DNA of 64,000 bases from Morinoia aosen (Eukaryota; Arthropoda; Malacostraca; Amphipoda; Talitridae): contig CM059557.1 in assembly GCA_030386875.1 (NCBI GenBank), forward strand, positions 60,032,514 to 60,096,513, given 5' to 3'. The translations under genes were made by a program, and so were the position numbers. The notes under the pieces are model-generated. The model saw only the letters and a program-made list of their open reading frames with translations. It did not search any database and was not told the DNA's origin. Position 1 is the stretch's first letter. Every line of letters starts with the position of its first letter. Positions 45,173 through 58,020 of this stretch are shown one piece after another.

Positions 45173-45867
45173 TGGAACGCAATTCCGCCGCCGATATATC
45201 AGCTGCCTCGGTAGGGGTTGAAGTTGTTCGGGATTATTTCATGTCCTTATAGGCTCAAGTCTTTGTTTTTCCCTACAGGCCGTTGGGTCTAGGTCTTTCG
45301 GGTCAAACGGTGGGCGCTGGCGTGCGGCAAGAGCTGTGTGTTGTACACTCGGGCCCGATCAGTGCTACTCCTCGCCTATTGATTCGTTTGACTCTGTTGT
45401 TTACTGGTGTTACTAATCTTTCGTTGAATTCAATTAAAATTCTCAATCCGGACTTTATTTAACTCCACCATCAGTCTTTTTGTATATTTATTGTTTTATA
45501 ATAAACCCTCACAACAGCTTTGAGCTACAGATCTTGTAAGATGCTGTGTGTTTTTATTCTTTTCCTCATTTTAGCTTTTTTCAACGATATCATGAACATT
45601 GTGCTAGAGGAACGCCCTTTTTATACGTAAAAATCTTACCTAATAGTACCCTTGGTATGTTTATCAACATGCATATTTGTTTGGTGTCTGCTTCCGCCTC
45701 TCTGTCAAGCTATTATAAGGATGAATAATGACCGTATCTGTGATACGAGTTTGACCAATGCACTCGTGCAAATCTACAAGAACATTTTAAGGTCATGTGC
45801 CGCGTAGCGTGACGGAGGGACTCTCTGAAGCAATGACGCAAAAGAAAACAGCTGACGGACTGGGTCT
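45173..45867. other. Unassigned stretch
   Basis: The portion to about 45380 is GC-rich. At about 45490-45515, TATAATAAACCCTCACAACA resembles the 3' end of an LTR or an mRNA (AATAAA), but no paired TG start could be fixed. No coding domain recognised. Confidence 0.3.
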
Positions 45868-46888
45868 ACTCCTTTTTCACTTCAATTCAATCCAAGTCAA
45901 GCTCAAATTAATCCAAATCATGTTCAATTTAATCCAAGTCAAATTCAAATTCATCCAAGTCAAGTTCAAATTAATCCAACCTTAAGTTAACTTCAGAATT
46001 GACACAATCACTCGTTAATTTGAGCGTTTTTTGTGTTAAATATGTGTATATTGGATGTGATGAGCGAGACAATCGTTTTTCCTTTCAGCGAGGAATACAT
46101 AAAATTTCCGCCGGTGCTACAATCTAAAGACAAGCTGTCGTAAAATTTGCTATTTTTCTAGCATCAGGAGGCTGATCGAGTGTGATTCAAATTTTTGACC
46201 GGCGTAAAAGATACAAGTCAATTATGAAAACTTCGTATCATGCTACTGTTTATAGTTGGTTTAAAATTCTTCATTATTGGCAGTATGCATCCATTAAAAT
46301 AATTATTTTCGAAAATCGTTTGCACATGTGAAAAAAGGACTTCGTTGCTATTTTTTCTTTTAGATTAAATCTACTAATCGTCCAATGGTAATCTTATGTA
46401 GTTGCATGTACATATGATTTCATAAACGTGATGAAGGGGAATTTCACGTATATAAATCTCTATATGCGTGTAAATAAATCCTCGAGAATACTACAATGGG
46501 TTATATAGAATTACCATTTGAAAATAAATATTTGGATGGATGCATACTGCCATTAATGTAGAATTTCAGAACTATCTTAATGAGTACTATGATACAAAGT
46601 TTTTATAATTGACTTGTATCTTTTACGCCGGTCAAAGATCCGAATCACACTCTGCCTCCTGATGCTGGATACCTAGCACATATTACGACAGCTTGTTTTT
46701 AAATTGCATGGCTTTAGATGTATTCCTCGCTGAAAGGAAAAACGATTGTCTAGCTCAACACATCTAATAGATACATATTTAACACAAAAAACGCTCAAGT
46801 TAACGAGAGATTATGTCAAATCTTAACTAAACTTAGGGTTGGATTAATTTGAACTTGACTTGGATTGATTTGAAGTAAAAAAGGTATA
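45868..46888. mobile_element. Foldback element with ~400-bp inverted repeats
   Basis: The left arm (45868-46294) and right arm (46536-46888) are reverse complements over most of their length. Shared text includes TGGCAGTATGCATCCAT at the inner edge, AAAGATACAAGTCAATTAT, AACGATTGTCT-type sequence beside CTTTCAGCGAGGAATACAT, and TCAATCCAAGTCAAG at the outer edge. A loop of about 240 bp separates them. The left arm is about 75 bp longer, mostly because a ~22-bp repeat near its outer end is expanded. There is no coding sequence. Long inverted arms with sub-repeats are typical of foldback or non-autonomous DNA elements. No target duplication was identified, so the outer limits are approximate. Confidence 0.82.
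45885..45980. repeat. ~22-bp tandem repeat in foldback left arm
   Basis: About four degenerate units of AATCCAAGTCAAGTTCAAATT. The right arm holds only one to two units, so copy number changed after the arms formed. The Lys/Ile/Gln-rich frame at 45797-45985 is produced by this repeat. Confidence 0.8.
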
Positions 46889-49800
46889 GAGTTAATTAAG
46901 TAATGGTATTCTTTTGTTAGCTTTCACACATGAAAGATTCTCCATCTGATAGAGAAGTCAATGAAGTTTTATTACACTTGATAGAGGTCAGTCAAATATC
47001 TTGACTCAAGCCTACGCTTAAAAATGTGCAAAAAGGAAAAAGTCAATGCTATTGCTTTAAAATGAAAGTTCTACAAGTGTCTGTTGTTGAATGTTGGTAA
47101 AGAAACGAATGCCGATAACTTGATGGCTCACCGTCCTCATTCAGCAATACGCAGGCAGCCCTGCTGAGAAGTTCAATGCAATTATTTGCGATAATGATTA
47201 AGATTATTTGTGATAATGATTCACAGTTATTTTTGGGATTTTGACCTCACGATTCTGAAGCATTGCACATTTTTACGGGAAAACCAGTTTTTAAATAACA
47301 TGCTTAACTTGAATCCATTTCAGATAGTTAAAGCACGGTTGTCTTTGTTTTCTGTTTTTTTACACGTTTTTTTCACTTCGATGTACAATCTGGAATTTAT
47401 TATCCATCGTAATTTCATGCTTGCGTAGTATTGATCATGCTTTGTGTTTTACAGAACTTATGATGGTTGTCAGTTTTTGCCTTTTTCACGACAAAATGAC
47501 TAATTTTACTCACATTACATTCGCTTTTAAATTATTAGAGAATCTGCGATTTAAGCAGAGTGGACGTCTGTTCAGAGACTCATGCATGATCAATGAACAA
47601 AACGAAAATAAATCGCTTAAGTCCTTTAAATTCAAAAGAATAAAAACATGAGAACTGCACGAATGAGTGCTTGCTCAAAGACCGATTTGACTGCGAGTGA
47701 ACACGCATCTGAAAGAAGATGTGGCGGGTCGGACCGAAGCCACATCCTGGCAGCCTAATTACCAGCAAATTGAATTGTGCGAACTGAAAATATTAAAAAA
47801 TAAATTAATTAAGGAAAATTCCACTAGGATGTGAAAGTTTTTTGGTTGCTTTATTTGTTCAATTAAGGCTGGGGCCCTGGTCGTCCACACAATACCTTCG
47901 AGATATGTGTATGTGCAAGTTCGACGAACATATAAACTGTTGGTTAATTACAACGCCCTTACATGCATTTCAATACGTGTTCGAATAAATATCTTACGTC
48001 AGTTCTTTGAAGAAAATAAAATAAAAACTGTTTATTTCCAGTAAAAAGTTTAACGTCATACGTTCAACATTTGATTTTGAAATTTCTTTACGAAAAAGGT
48101 ATTAGTTAGTAAACTTACACACACATGGGTGTTATAATACTTATGTCAGCTGTTGGACATAAGTTTGAAAGAAAAACGTGGAAAAGTATCCCGTGTGTGA
48201 ATTTATTCTGAGTTTTATAAGGCTTATAAATATAAGTAAGACTGTAGACAATGACGACTTGATAAAGAACACTTTGGAGGATAGTGTTCACTTAAAAGGT
48301 CATTTGAGCCTATGCGTGTGCAACATAAGGAAATGTTGTTCAAAGTGTATTGGGTAACAGTGATTTTGCTTCTAATACGAGTACTCACCCAACCAAAGGA
48401 AGTTTGTAGAGAATTATGGTTGTAGAGAATCGGAGATAATTTTTGTCACATCTGTTAAAACAGATTGTGTATTTGTGTGTGTTTCCTTTTTGTTACTGCT
48501 TTAATATCAAAAAGTCGTATTAACAACTGAAATTCTGAATTTTTTTACACGTACTGAATATATCAATTACTATAACTATAAATTCACCAGTGAATAGAAG
48601 TTTTTATCTATTTGTTGTGTTCTTTGTGGAAAAAAACTTATGCGACGATGTCTTTCCAGTGACCACTTGCAGTAGTTAATGGACGTTGGAACACATTCAA
48701 ACGGAAGAACGGCACCGCATCCCCAGAGGAGAACAGCATGACAGCTATATCCATAACATTAAAAATCATGGGCCTAAAGTGCACCATCTAAGCCGCAGTT
48801 AAGAAAACTCACGCTGCATTGTACTGGTTGAGTAGAAGCTCGCTTAGGTCTACGTTTACGCCAGCATGAGAACACAAATCAACCTGATAAGTTAGTTGAA
48901 GGCAGGAAGTAACTTATGAAATTACTATAGTAGCTGTCGGCTTTATCGTTTGTGATAAAGGACTCTAAAATTACTATGAATTTCTCTGTCGTTTTTTGTT
49001 CGTAAGCGATGAAATCTTTCAATTATCTCTTTATCATGAACGTGAATTATAGCTGAAGCTTGTGCTCTTGATCAATGTGAATTAATTAAAATTTAGAATT
49101 TTATACTGGTTATCAGATACAGACAATAGAAACACTACTCGAACATACGTATTCTAAGTTTACTTCAGTTTGTAATAAAATCAGAATGTTATCAAGCGAT
49201 TGGATCGTCCGTACAAACGGCTGTTTCAAACATCAATCAGTGCCGAAATATTCCATCAAAAAGCTATTGATGCTCGAGCACAAGGGCTCTCGCTCTCGCA
49301 CGAGACACTCTTTTTGCAGACCGCGACTGCGAGGGCCAGCAATTTTTTCCAATTCTTGAAACTGAGCCGAGTCATTATGAAAGAAAAATGAGTTTGAGCG
49401 AAGAAAACGTGAATTAATGGAACTCTTTTTCAACCGTGAGGAAATTATGATAAGTTGCGGAATGAACACTACGGGAAACTAGAATAGTTCGAACCATATA
49501 TGCGTTCTCTGCGCTCGCTTGATGTTTGTTCGCAGTGTTATTCTGAATGTTCAATAACTGCACGGCACTAAGTTCACTGCATGTTCGTATGTTCATGAAC
49601 ATAAGGATTCGCGCACACCCTCGCTCACGCGAGCTTACGTGCACTTAGTGCTCAAATACTCAAAATTCTTTAATGCGGAAATTCCACTACGAAATTTAAG
49701 GTCGAGCTTGACAAAACAGGTAACTGAGCAGTTGATATGAAGCTGGAATGAAAATTTCCGTAACTTTTTAGAACAAATTATGCTCATAACGAATGGAATT

Positions 49801-51379
49801 CAGAGAGGAGGTAGAATCTTTCGGTGTCTTGCGCCTGAGTTTGAAATATAAATCAAAATGTTTTACATAAAAACAGTTTTTGAGCACACTTTAATGTGTC
49901 CTGTAATTTTTTTTATTTGGTTTAGCCTCAGGCTAAAACTGTGGTATGTAAGATTACAATTTGTAATTTGTACAGATTTGGAACACCTCGAGGGATCTAG
50001 AAAGATTTCTAATTCGATTAAAAAAAGATAGTTTAACTTTTGTACGAACACGAAATTATAGAACAAGTTGGATATGATTGTAAAGACTGATTACTTCAAA
50101 AGAAGTAGAGGGCAAAGAGCCATTGGCAGCAATAACCAGCTCTTGCTGTTCATATATGAATCTAGTTCCAACATCCAGGAAGAGAGCAACTTTAAAGCAT
50201 ATCTGATTGGCATTGAAAAGAATATGATTCATTATATTTCAAAATACGAACAGGGCATCACTAAGGCGATTTATAAGAGGGGCGAAAAGCGATGTACAAC
50301 AGTGGCTCAAGTGAGGCACAACTTTGTTAGCTATTTTTATTCTATTTTTCAATGTAAATTTTTCACCTATTAAAAAACTGTTATATATACATATATACAT
50401 AGCAATGTCATGTTTGTAGAGTCTCAGTCACCTAATGAATGATCAAAAAACACGAGATCTTTCCTAAACTAGTATGATATTTAGGGCTTATGAATTAATA
50501 TTAAAATAAGAACTGCGTCGTTTCATACATCCGCCACACTTTGAAAGCAATTTCAATATTAGGTTCACGCCACCGATTCGGGATTCAACTTTTTTTTTCA
50601 TGCGTAGGACGCTAAGATGTCTAATGCGACACACGTTTCCTCTGTTCATCTAAAAACAGTAATGCCGTATTGCTGGTTGGTGGCGGTGGCGTTTAGCACT
50701 TCACTGCATGGCGTTTTACCGGGGCTTGATTGTGAAATTGCTGGACCTCTGAAGCTGCAGAAAAATGTGGCTAAGATGTTTTTTATCCTGCTTATGTTGG
50801 AGTTGATATTAATAATCATCTCACAGTTCAAGTCGATGATTTAGTTATTTATCATTTATTCGTTATTGTTTACGAGTGATTTGATATTGCTCTCAGGGTT
50901 TGCCTTTGGTTTCGCTCTCCCAGCCAGCAAGTTGACAAGTGTTGGTCACTCTTACATCGCTAGGCGGTGACTTGATTGTCTTTTATTTTGCCACACTTGC
51001 ACTTATTCTTTCGGGAGCAACTTATGGTTGAATCCACTTGTTCTACTTCAAATCGTTAACTCCAATTGCCATACCCCCTCTCTCAGGGACTGTAAGTTGT
51101 TTGCGCTCACTGACGGCACCATTTCCTTAGGTCGGTGTATTTATTAGCCTGTCTATTACCTTATGGAAAATTGAGTATATCCTGGAGCTTTCTGAAATAC
51201 AACTTCTACGATTACTAGCCAGTCAAACTTAGTTATTCGTACTTCCTTTCCATCTCCCCTTCCTTTGGTATCAACCTATAGGGTCTGCCTACACCTGATG
51301 ACCGCAAAAGCATGTTGCTTTTGGGAGGTATTAAACGGCGAGATTTATTTAATTATCTTACTGATGACAATTCTCATTA
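46889..51379. other. Unassigned AT-rich stretch
   Basis: I see no recognisable coding domain, terminal repeat or tandem array. Frames such as 47210-47428, 49200-49391, 50068-50373 and 50617-50844 were read and none matches a family I know. Confidence 0.35.
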
Positions 51380-51616
51380 ATGCGTTTTGTTCTTGACCTT
51401 GTTATATTATTATTATTATTGGTTAGTCATGTTGTTCCTGCGCTCGGACGGCAACTGTTGAAGGAGCTTTGGGCCGCCCAGTGCCGTTCTTCTCCTGCGG
51501 ATGAGCGCGGGGAGCGCCGGCATTGTTGTCAGTTGGAAGCTAACCGTCCGCTGTACGAACGCGGTGCAGAGAGAACTATGGAGCACTCGCTAGCTCTTTT
51601 TAATTTAAACCGTTAA
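51380..51616 (+). other. 78-codon open frame with signal-peptide-like start
   Basis: It begins MRFVLDLVILLLLLVSHVVP, a plausible secretion signal with a possible cleavage after ALG, then becomes charged and GC-rich (SSPADERGERRHCC). The hydrophobic run partly comes from a TTA microsatellite near 51406-51420. No family recognised and no supporting upstream elements, so I treat it as a candidate only. Confidence 0.2.
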
Positions 51617-54600
51617 TGGTAGGCGATCTGAGACTACGGTAAAATAACCCGTCGATCAGGTTTTAATCATGCTGTATTGAAGCGAACCTGACGTACAAGA
51701 GTCCACTTTAAAAATCGCCGATCAGCCTTCTGGCAAGAAAAGAATAATTTTATAAATAATCTTAATTTGCAGCTCACCTATTGGAAATAAAGAGTGAAGT
51801 TTTGAATGTTCATGGTTGTAGTTTTGAAATACTCATTTGGTTGTAACGACCCAACTTTACGCTTAATCAAATCGGTCATTGTAAACGTTTTAAAACCATA
51901 TCACGACTAAGAAAATTGTGTTAGCGATTTGATAAAGCTTCCTGGTAACCTTATATACGTATTGTCCTTGCGCGCAAAATTTATAGCGACTTACTCTAAA
52001 GGACACACTTTTATTTTTTCACAATGTCATCAAACATTAGTTTGGAGTTTGGAACTTCCTCATCATAATGCAAATTTTCGGTGTCTCCGTTTGTATATTT
52101 AATATATGACCACAAATTTTCCACAGTGGTACGTTACTGAAGTACGGGTGCCATCTGGGTCGGTGAATATTGCTTCCATTTTTGAGGCTGTAATATAAAA
52201 TAGCTTTGCTTAAATTACGCATTGACGGGTTAAGAAATGATTTAGGTTAGGTAAGAATAGATTAATATAAGTTAGCATAGGTTATCCAAGTTAAGAAAAT
52301 AGTGGTAAATTTTGTCTTGAATCAAAAAAGGCATTTATGAATGCACGACTGCAATATTTAAATTTAATGAAAAAGGAACATTGGTGTCGAAATTCATAAT
52401 AGTTAATTTTTTCACTTGTGAAATTATCAAATGATACCTTTCACTGCGATAGGGCTGAAAGGACTGCGATAGGACCGATGTGTGGAAGAAATCTAAATTG
52501 CAACTACTTGAGACAATGGCTGCCAATGTACAAGAATCGGCCTACACACTGTGCGCACACATATACGGGTGGCGTTAGTCATGAATAGACATGCAAATCA
52601 AGGAATTCAGGGCCTGGAAGAATGGAAGAGTGTAAACTTCAGTTTGAGTAACGGTCTGTAATGTCATAAGAATCTTCTCAACATTTTTCTGGCGGTTGAG
52701 TAGAATATTTTACACTTCTCACTTCTCTCATCTTCTACTAGTTAGAAAACAAATTTTTCAATAAAACAACCCATATAGAACTTCTGTAAGATGAAAAAAT
52801 CTTTGTTAGCACAGATAATGAAATGATCTAAACATTCATTCAATGTATGTTTCACAGGTTCATAACAGACACGTTGTATATTTTCTAAACTCAGAAAAGT
52901 TATTCTTCGTTATCCAATTCAGATCGTGAGTAGTTCGCTGAAGGGTATTGGGATGATAAAACATCAGAACCTCTACAATAGCAATATTCTTTACCTTACT
53001 ACGTACCTATAGTTGGCGTGTAATATTCATCAAAGTCTAAATATCAGGCGCTTCATTAATTATTTTATCGAAAAGGTAAAATTCTAGTTCGTATGATCAC
53101 GTATTTAGAGTTCATTTAGCGGATGCCCAGTAAACGAGGATTATCTGAGGCTCGAGGTACTGCTGAGAAACAAACTTTTGAACTTGAAAAACTATGCATG
53201 TATTAAAAAATATTGTACGTTTTTGTATTCCATTACAATAACACAATAGAAAAAATGTTGGCTGGGAGGCATCGGTTTGTTCTCCCTATATATACTGGAG
53301 AAAAGATAATGAATTCAAGTGTGAGCAGTGATAAGTTTTTCCTCATCGAGTTTTTCAAGAATTCGAGGAATTTAATTCAATTCTCGAAACATGTGGAAGA
53401 AGGATGTTTCAAAAATTTATTTTTCAAATAAATAGTCATATTCGCTGGAAAAAGAAATCCCCACACGGCACAAAAAATCGGAACTATAAAGTTTATTTCT
53501 ATCACCAAATAACCATAACTATTTCCGTTTTGTACTAGCAACTCTTGACGATTCATGCTTTTATTCCATCATTGTTACTGTATCTGATATTATAGAAGCC
53601 TTGAAACTACTGAGGGTTTTCCTTGATATATGCTTCACTGAATTAGGACTGGAAGTGTCCCTAAATTTTGACGTAGATATTGAAAAGGTTTGTTAGAGGA
53701 TGGCTGTAATTATAGCATATAAGTCCTCTATCGCAAAGATAACAGTTTAGATACATGGAATGCAAATTTTAAGCTTTAGAACGTTCTTTGTATGCTTCGT
53801 GATTTTATTACTTCAGGATTGCTATTACTTGCTTTTTTTTATGGAAAATAATTGCCATTAAGATTGTGGAGGAGAAAAGTTGAATGTACGGACAAAGAAT
53901 TCTTCAATGAAAAACTCTTGCCTACATATGAAATTATTTGCGTTGTACGCAGGTAAACTCGGTTTGAGGCTCGAAAGAAATCTATTTAATTCGTTCGAAA
54001 TAAAAAAACATTTTGAATCGCATTTCGTGCGTGCGTTTTTGTCCGAACAATTGAAAATACAATTTATTTTTAGCTTGGAATTATGTTGAGCGTTAATCTT
54101 TGAGAGTAGAGATGCATTGAATCGTGCGTGGAAAAATTTAGCGGACTTTCAGCCTTTCTGCTGACATAAATTAAAGCAAAAGCAAATGTGAAGAAAGAAA
54201 AGCCCCACAACACGAACGCCGAGGTGCCGACTCCCAGAAAGCTATTCCTCTACTGGCTTTGTCTCGAGGAAATATCGCTTCCAGCGGCCGGTGCTAAATC
54301 TTGACCAAATCAGCTTCCACGGCTGTGCTCTCCTACTCACCGCGAACCTAAACGTTTTCTTCATCTCATTTTCTACGGAACAGCAAATCAGGGCATTAGA
54401 AATTATAAAAAAATAAGTAACATCGCTACGGGCTGTTTCAATCGGACACTTATGAGTCCTAAGCGTATCGCAGGGGCCAAGAAATCGGGTTTCAACTCGC
54501 GCCGGTAGAAATCTCAAATATTCTTTGAATTAACGAGAACCCTTTCCTAAACATGACACTATTTTAAAGCACACAACAGGGTCTCCCACAAAAAGGAACC

Positions 54601-54959
54601 ATCTTGTTAAAGTCTATTATACGCAAACGTATGATTCGATTTTATTTTTTGTTTGATGTTGAAATTTGTTATCGGTAATGTACCGAAAGAGTGGGGAAAA
54701 TGATTTTAGTTTGCTTTTTACTATTCAATATCTACTAACACAAGGAAGTATGTCCTCGAAAAAAGTTATGGGTAATTAGTTTGCGCCTGACAGGCTTATA
54801 CAAATGTTAAGTCTCTTTTTCTGATTTTTATTTTACAAAGTTTCATGCATTCCAAATGTTATAACATAAGTCATTTTATTATTTTTCCACTTTTGATGCG
54901 TTATAATCTTGTACCTGTGTAGCTACTCATCCATTCATCTCTTTACATGGGGATTTGCT
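51617..54959. other. Unassigned AT-rich stretch
   Basis: No recognisable coding or repeat structure. A short TTAGG-like patch lies near 52240-52290. If the LINE relic that follows was once full length, its ORF1 should lie around 53.7-54.5 kb, but I could not find it there. Confidence 0.35.
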
Positions 54960-56390
54960 TTACTTAGATTACAACTGTGATGCCTTCACTTATGGACTCG
55001 GCGTTCGTAGAATTTATTCTGTTCTTAGAATTTCGTTTAAGCTTACGTTTTTTTTCTCTTGCTCCGTTTAAAATGAATTGGGAACTAAATCTAAATAAGT
55101 TTTTATTCAATTTTCGAGATTTTTAAAATTGTTTATTAAATGTCATAACGATATTCATTTTTCTTTACTTTAAGGACTGATTAGGAGTATATATTTTCAA
55201 TTATTGATCAAGAAATCAATCATTTAAAAACTTTATTTTTTAATCTAAATGACTCTAGAAATTGTAGAGGTATAAAAATCTCAAACTTTCTCTAAGCAAT
55301 GTCAGCATACAGCAAAGATTTTCAATTTTCTTCTAGAACTGTGAATTAATCCATCAGATAGCAATTACAACAAATTTTGTAATAACCGAGACAAAATGAA
55401 ATTTTGAGCTTCTGATTGAAATTGAAAACTATGCTGACTGCCATTCACTACGAAAAAATGAACGTGATGGAGGGGGGAGTATTTAAATATATGTACTGTA
55501 TTGAAATGTATCCGTTCATGATCATATATAAACCCTCTCTGTCGCATCATGAAGAAAGTTTAAACGTATTGTTCTAGGAACCGTTTTTTCGCCCGCAACC
55601 GCCTGTCACTTGTTCTTCTAGAATGTACTTATGAATATTACAGAGCTATCCAGCAGGTCCCTTTACCAGGACGAGTAATTGATGGCTATTTCAGTTCCTA
55701 TTTTCTCGAACATGAAGCCTACGAAAAAACATCTTCCTGTTTAAATGTATAAGACTCTTTATCCTTTCTTCCCATTTTCTGTTAACGTACATGTATTTCG
55801 CCAGCGTTTACTTCGCTTTATGATAAATTCTTGAGAGACTCTGACTTTCTTACAGACATGTGATTAATCTGATCATAATCCAGTATTTTTAATTTCACCG
55901 ATACTTTTAACACGAGTTCTCACAGCGGGCTGAAACTTACCAAAGCCGATGCATGAATTAATTTAATATTAAGAATATCTTTGATTTCCGAAGGGGATTC
56001 AATTATGGGCATTTTTCGACAAGATTGTCATACAACAAACCTTGACAACTACATGTTAAGTTTAGGAAATTTATTGAATTATGTCAATTATCAATACTGC
56101 CTGATTATTACACGCACAATTATACTAAACAGTAAACAAGAGCAATGGATTACTCAAGACGTTATTAAAAAATTGAGAAAAGTCAAGCCTATCATACACC
56201 AGTCTACTGAAGGAAGCAATCAAAAGTAACTCATACTTGAAACAGAAATAATATCACAAATCAGAGAAGAGAAGCAAGAAAAAATTAATTTACGCTCAAA
56301 TTCGCCGAATTTATAACAAAGAGCCAAAAAATAGACATGAAAAAAAATTGAATACATTGTTCTAGAAAGAAAGCCCGTACCTCCGAGGAC
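54960..56390 (+). pseudogene. Old A/B/C-type LINE, 5' part (endonuclease)
   Basis: From about 54960 the DNA resembles the ORF1-ORF2 spacer of copy C (CACTTATGGACTCGG against CACTCATGGACTGAG). ORF2 begins near 55173 with its ATG mutated, then IIDQEINHLKTLFFNLNDSR, IEIENYADCHSLRKNERDGG, RIVLGTVFSPATACH, FLEHEAYEKTSSCLNV, SLYDKFLRDSDFLTDM and SDHNPVFLIS. These follow copy C in order. The 82-codon frame at 55981-56229 (YCLIITRTIILNSKQEQWIT) is the next segment, and similarity ends near FTLKFAEFITKSQKIDMKK at about 56350. Many stops and shifts. The rest of the protein continues at 61130, on the far side of a second LINE. Confidence 0.85.
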
Positions 56391-56539
56391 AGCATGAAAG
56401 TTGATTTCAGTGCTTAGGGATCGAACGATGACAACGAGGAAACGGGGACACCTCTCTAAACGCTTAAAAAACGTGACGCGTCCAGACACCAAGCTCAGTA
56501 CAAACTATAGCGAGTGAGATTGCAGTACTGGAGCGGCAG

Positions 56540-58020
56540 CCGTTGAAGCCCCACGACGCGGCGGAGGCCAAACTAGTTGAGACTAAGGCGGTGGAGGCAA
56601 TCGAGAAGAACCCCAAATATTTTCAAGTTTTGCACACCAAAAATCCATTGCAAAATCTTCCGTTTGCCCTTTTTGTGTCACCTGTGACCTCGCCAAAACG
56701 TGAGCACTTTGCTGAGAGAACTTTTGTAGGAAAGGCTGTCCTCAAATTTACGGACGACTTGCGAGGGCGATTTTTTTAGGGACCTATCCTCGACATCGGC
56801 TCCTGGTAACGATCGGATCCCAAACATCCAATTGAAGACATGTCACCATCACCTAAAGAAGCCTTTGCATATTTTGTGACGACTTTTGATGGACTCTGGA
56901 AAAATTTACACTTATTGAAACTGGGAATTATCACTCCAATCCATAAAGGTAGGGAGAAGAGCGTGCTAAAAAAACAGGCCGGGAGCTCTGACCTTTCTAA
57001 TAATTAAGGTATTTCAGAAGTTAATTGTGAGAAAAATGGCAAAGTTTTTGGAGAGCGTAGGTTTCTTCAATGAACATCAGCACGGCTTCTGAAAGGGTAG
57101 ATCGTGCCTCGCACAATTGCTGGAGCACCATGGGTTAGTGACGGAAGCTCTGGGTAGAGGGAGAGTGGTTGATGTGGTCTACTTAGATTTTGCAAAGGCT
57201 TTTGATAAGGTCGATCATGGCGTGCCTCTGACGAAGCTGAGGAAAAAATTCATCGGAGGCAAACTGCTCACTTGTTCCTTTCAATCGGGCTACAAGTAAG
57301 TGATTGCTGTAGACGGATTCCACTCAACTGAGTCGGATGCGGTGAACTGACCACTCCACTGAATTGGATGTGGTGAGCCGAGTCCCGCAGGGGTCGGTAC
57401 TGGGCCCCCTGCTTTTCTTGGTCCACGTATCCGACATAAACCGTAAGCTGTAGCCCTTCCTTGTATCGTTGTTTGCGGACGATACGAGATTAACCAGTGA
57501 GGTGACTCGAGCGGACGACTGAGTTGGATTGCAAGAGAATCTAGGGAAGATATATGTTTGGGTGCAAGATAATAGCATGAAATTCAATGAGTGCAAGTTC
57601 AAGCTGATCCAGAATGGAAAGCATCCGGCTGAAGATTATTTGTATACCATAGCAGGGGGTTTGAGAATTGAATAGATTTTTTTCTCTGAGAGACCTCGGG
57701 GTGATTGTTCAAGATAACGTAGGTTTTCAGGAGCATATCGATCACGTAGTTAGCAGTTGCCGATGATAGAGGGGTTGGGTTAGGATGGTCTTTAGGACGA
57801 GATATAGTTGGAAAATGCTGGTGCTTTACAAGGCATTAGTACTGCCCTAGTTGAATATTGCTCCCAACTGTGGAATCCAGGAGCTAAGGGCCTCATCGTG
57901 AAATTAAAAGGGGTCCAGAGGACGTCACAGCCAGAATTTCTGGGGTTCAGCACCTGAGTTATCGGCAAAGACTGGATCACCTCCCTGTAATCCCTTCAAA
58001 AACGAAGAGAAGGTAAATCA
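56540..58020 (+). pseudogene. CR1/L2-like LINE relic, RT region
   Basis: A second LINE family. It starts with a linker piece (EAIEKNPKYFQVLH). Then come GIITPIHKGREK, VGFFNEHQHGF, GRSCLAQLLEHHGLVTEALG, VVYLDFAKAFDKVDHGVPLT (catalytic Asp), GVPQGSVLGPLLFLVHVSDI, SLFADDTRLTSEVT (catalytic FADD), a thumb region, EYCSQLWNPGAKG and GVQRTSQPEF. Stops and shifts break it many times. A local duplication of about 31 bp (57320-57345 repeated at 57351-57376, CACT.AACTGA..GGATG) lies just before the GVPQG box. Similarity stops near 58020 after KDWITSL and resumes with the C-terminus at 60770, so about 2.7 kb has been inserted. The endonuclease was not found. Confidence 0.82.

Noticed and set aside
44517-45514. 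Complete solo LTR from TGTTCTGG to CACAACA
   Set aside because: The flanking five bases differ (TGGAT against GCTTT), so there is no target duplication to support it.
45797-45985. 62-codon Lys/Ile-rich frame as a gene
   Set aside because: It is generated by the ~22-bp tandem repeat in the foldback arm.
54240-54517. SINE or tRNA at GGGTTTCAACTCGCGCC
   Set aside because: The possible box B needs an insertion and no believable box A is present.
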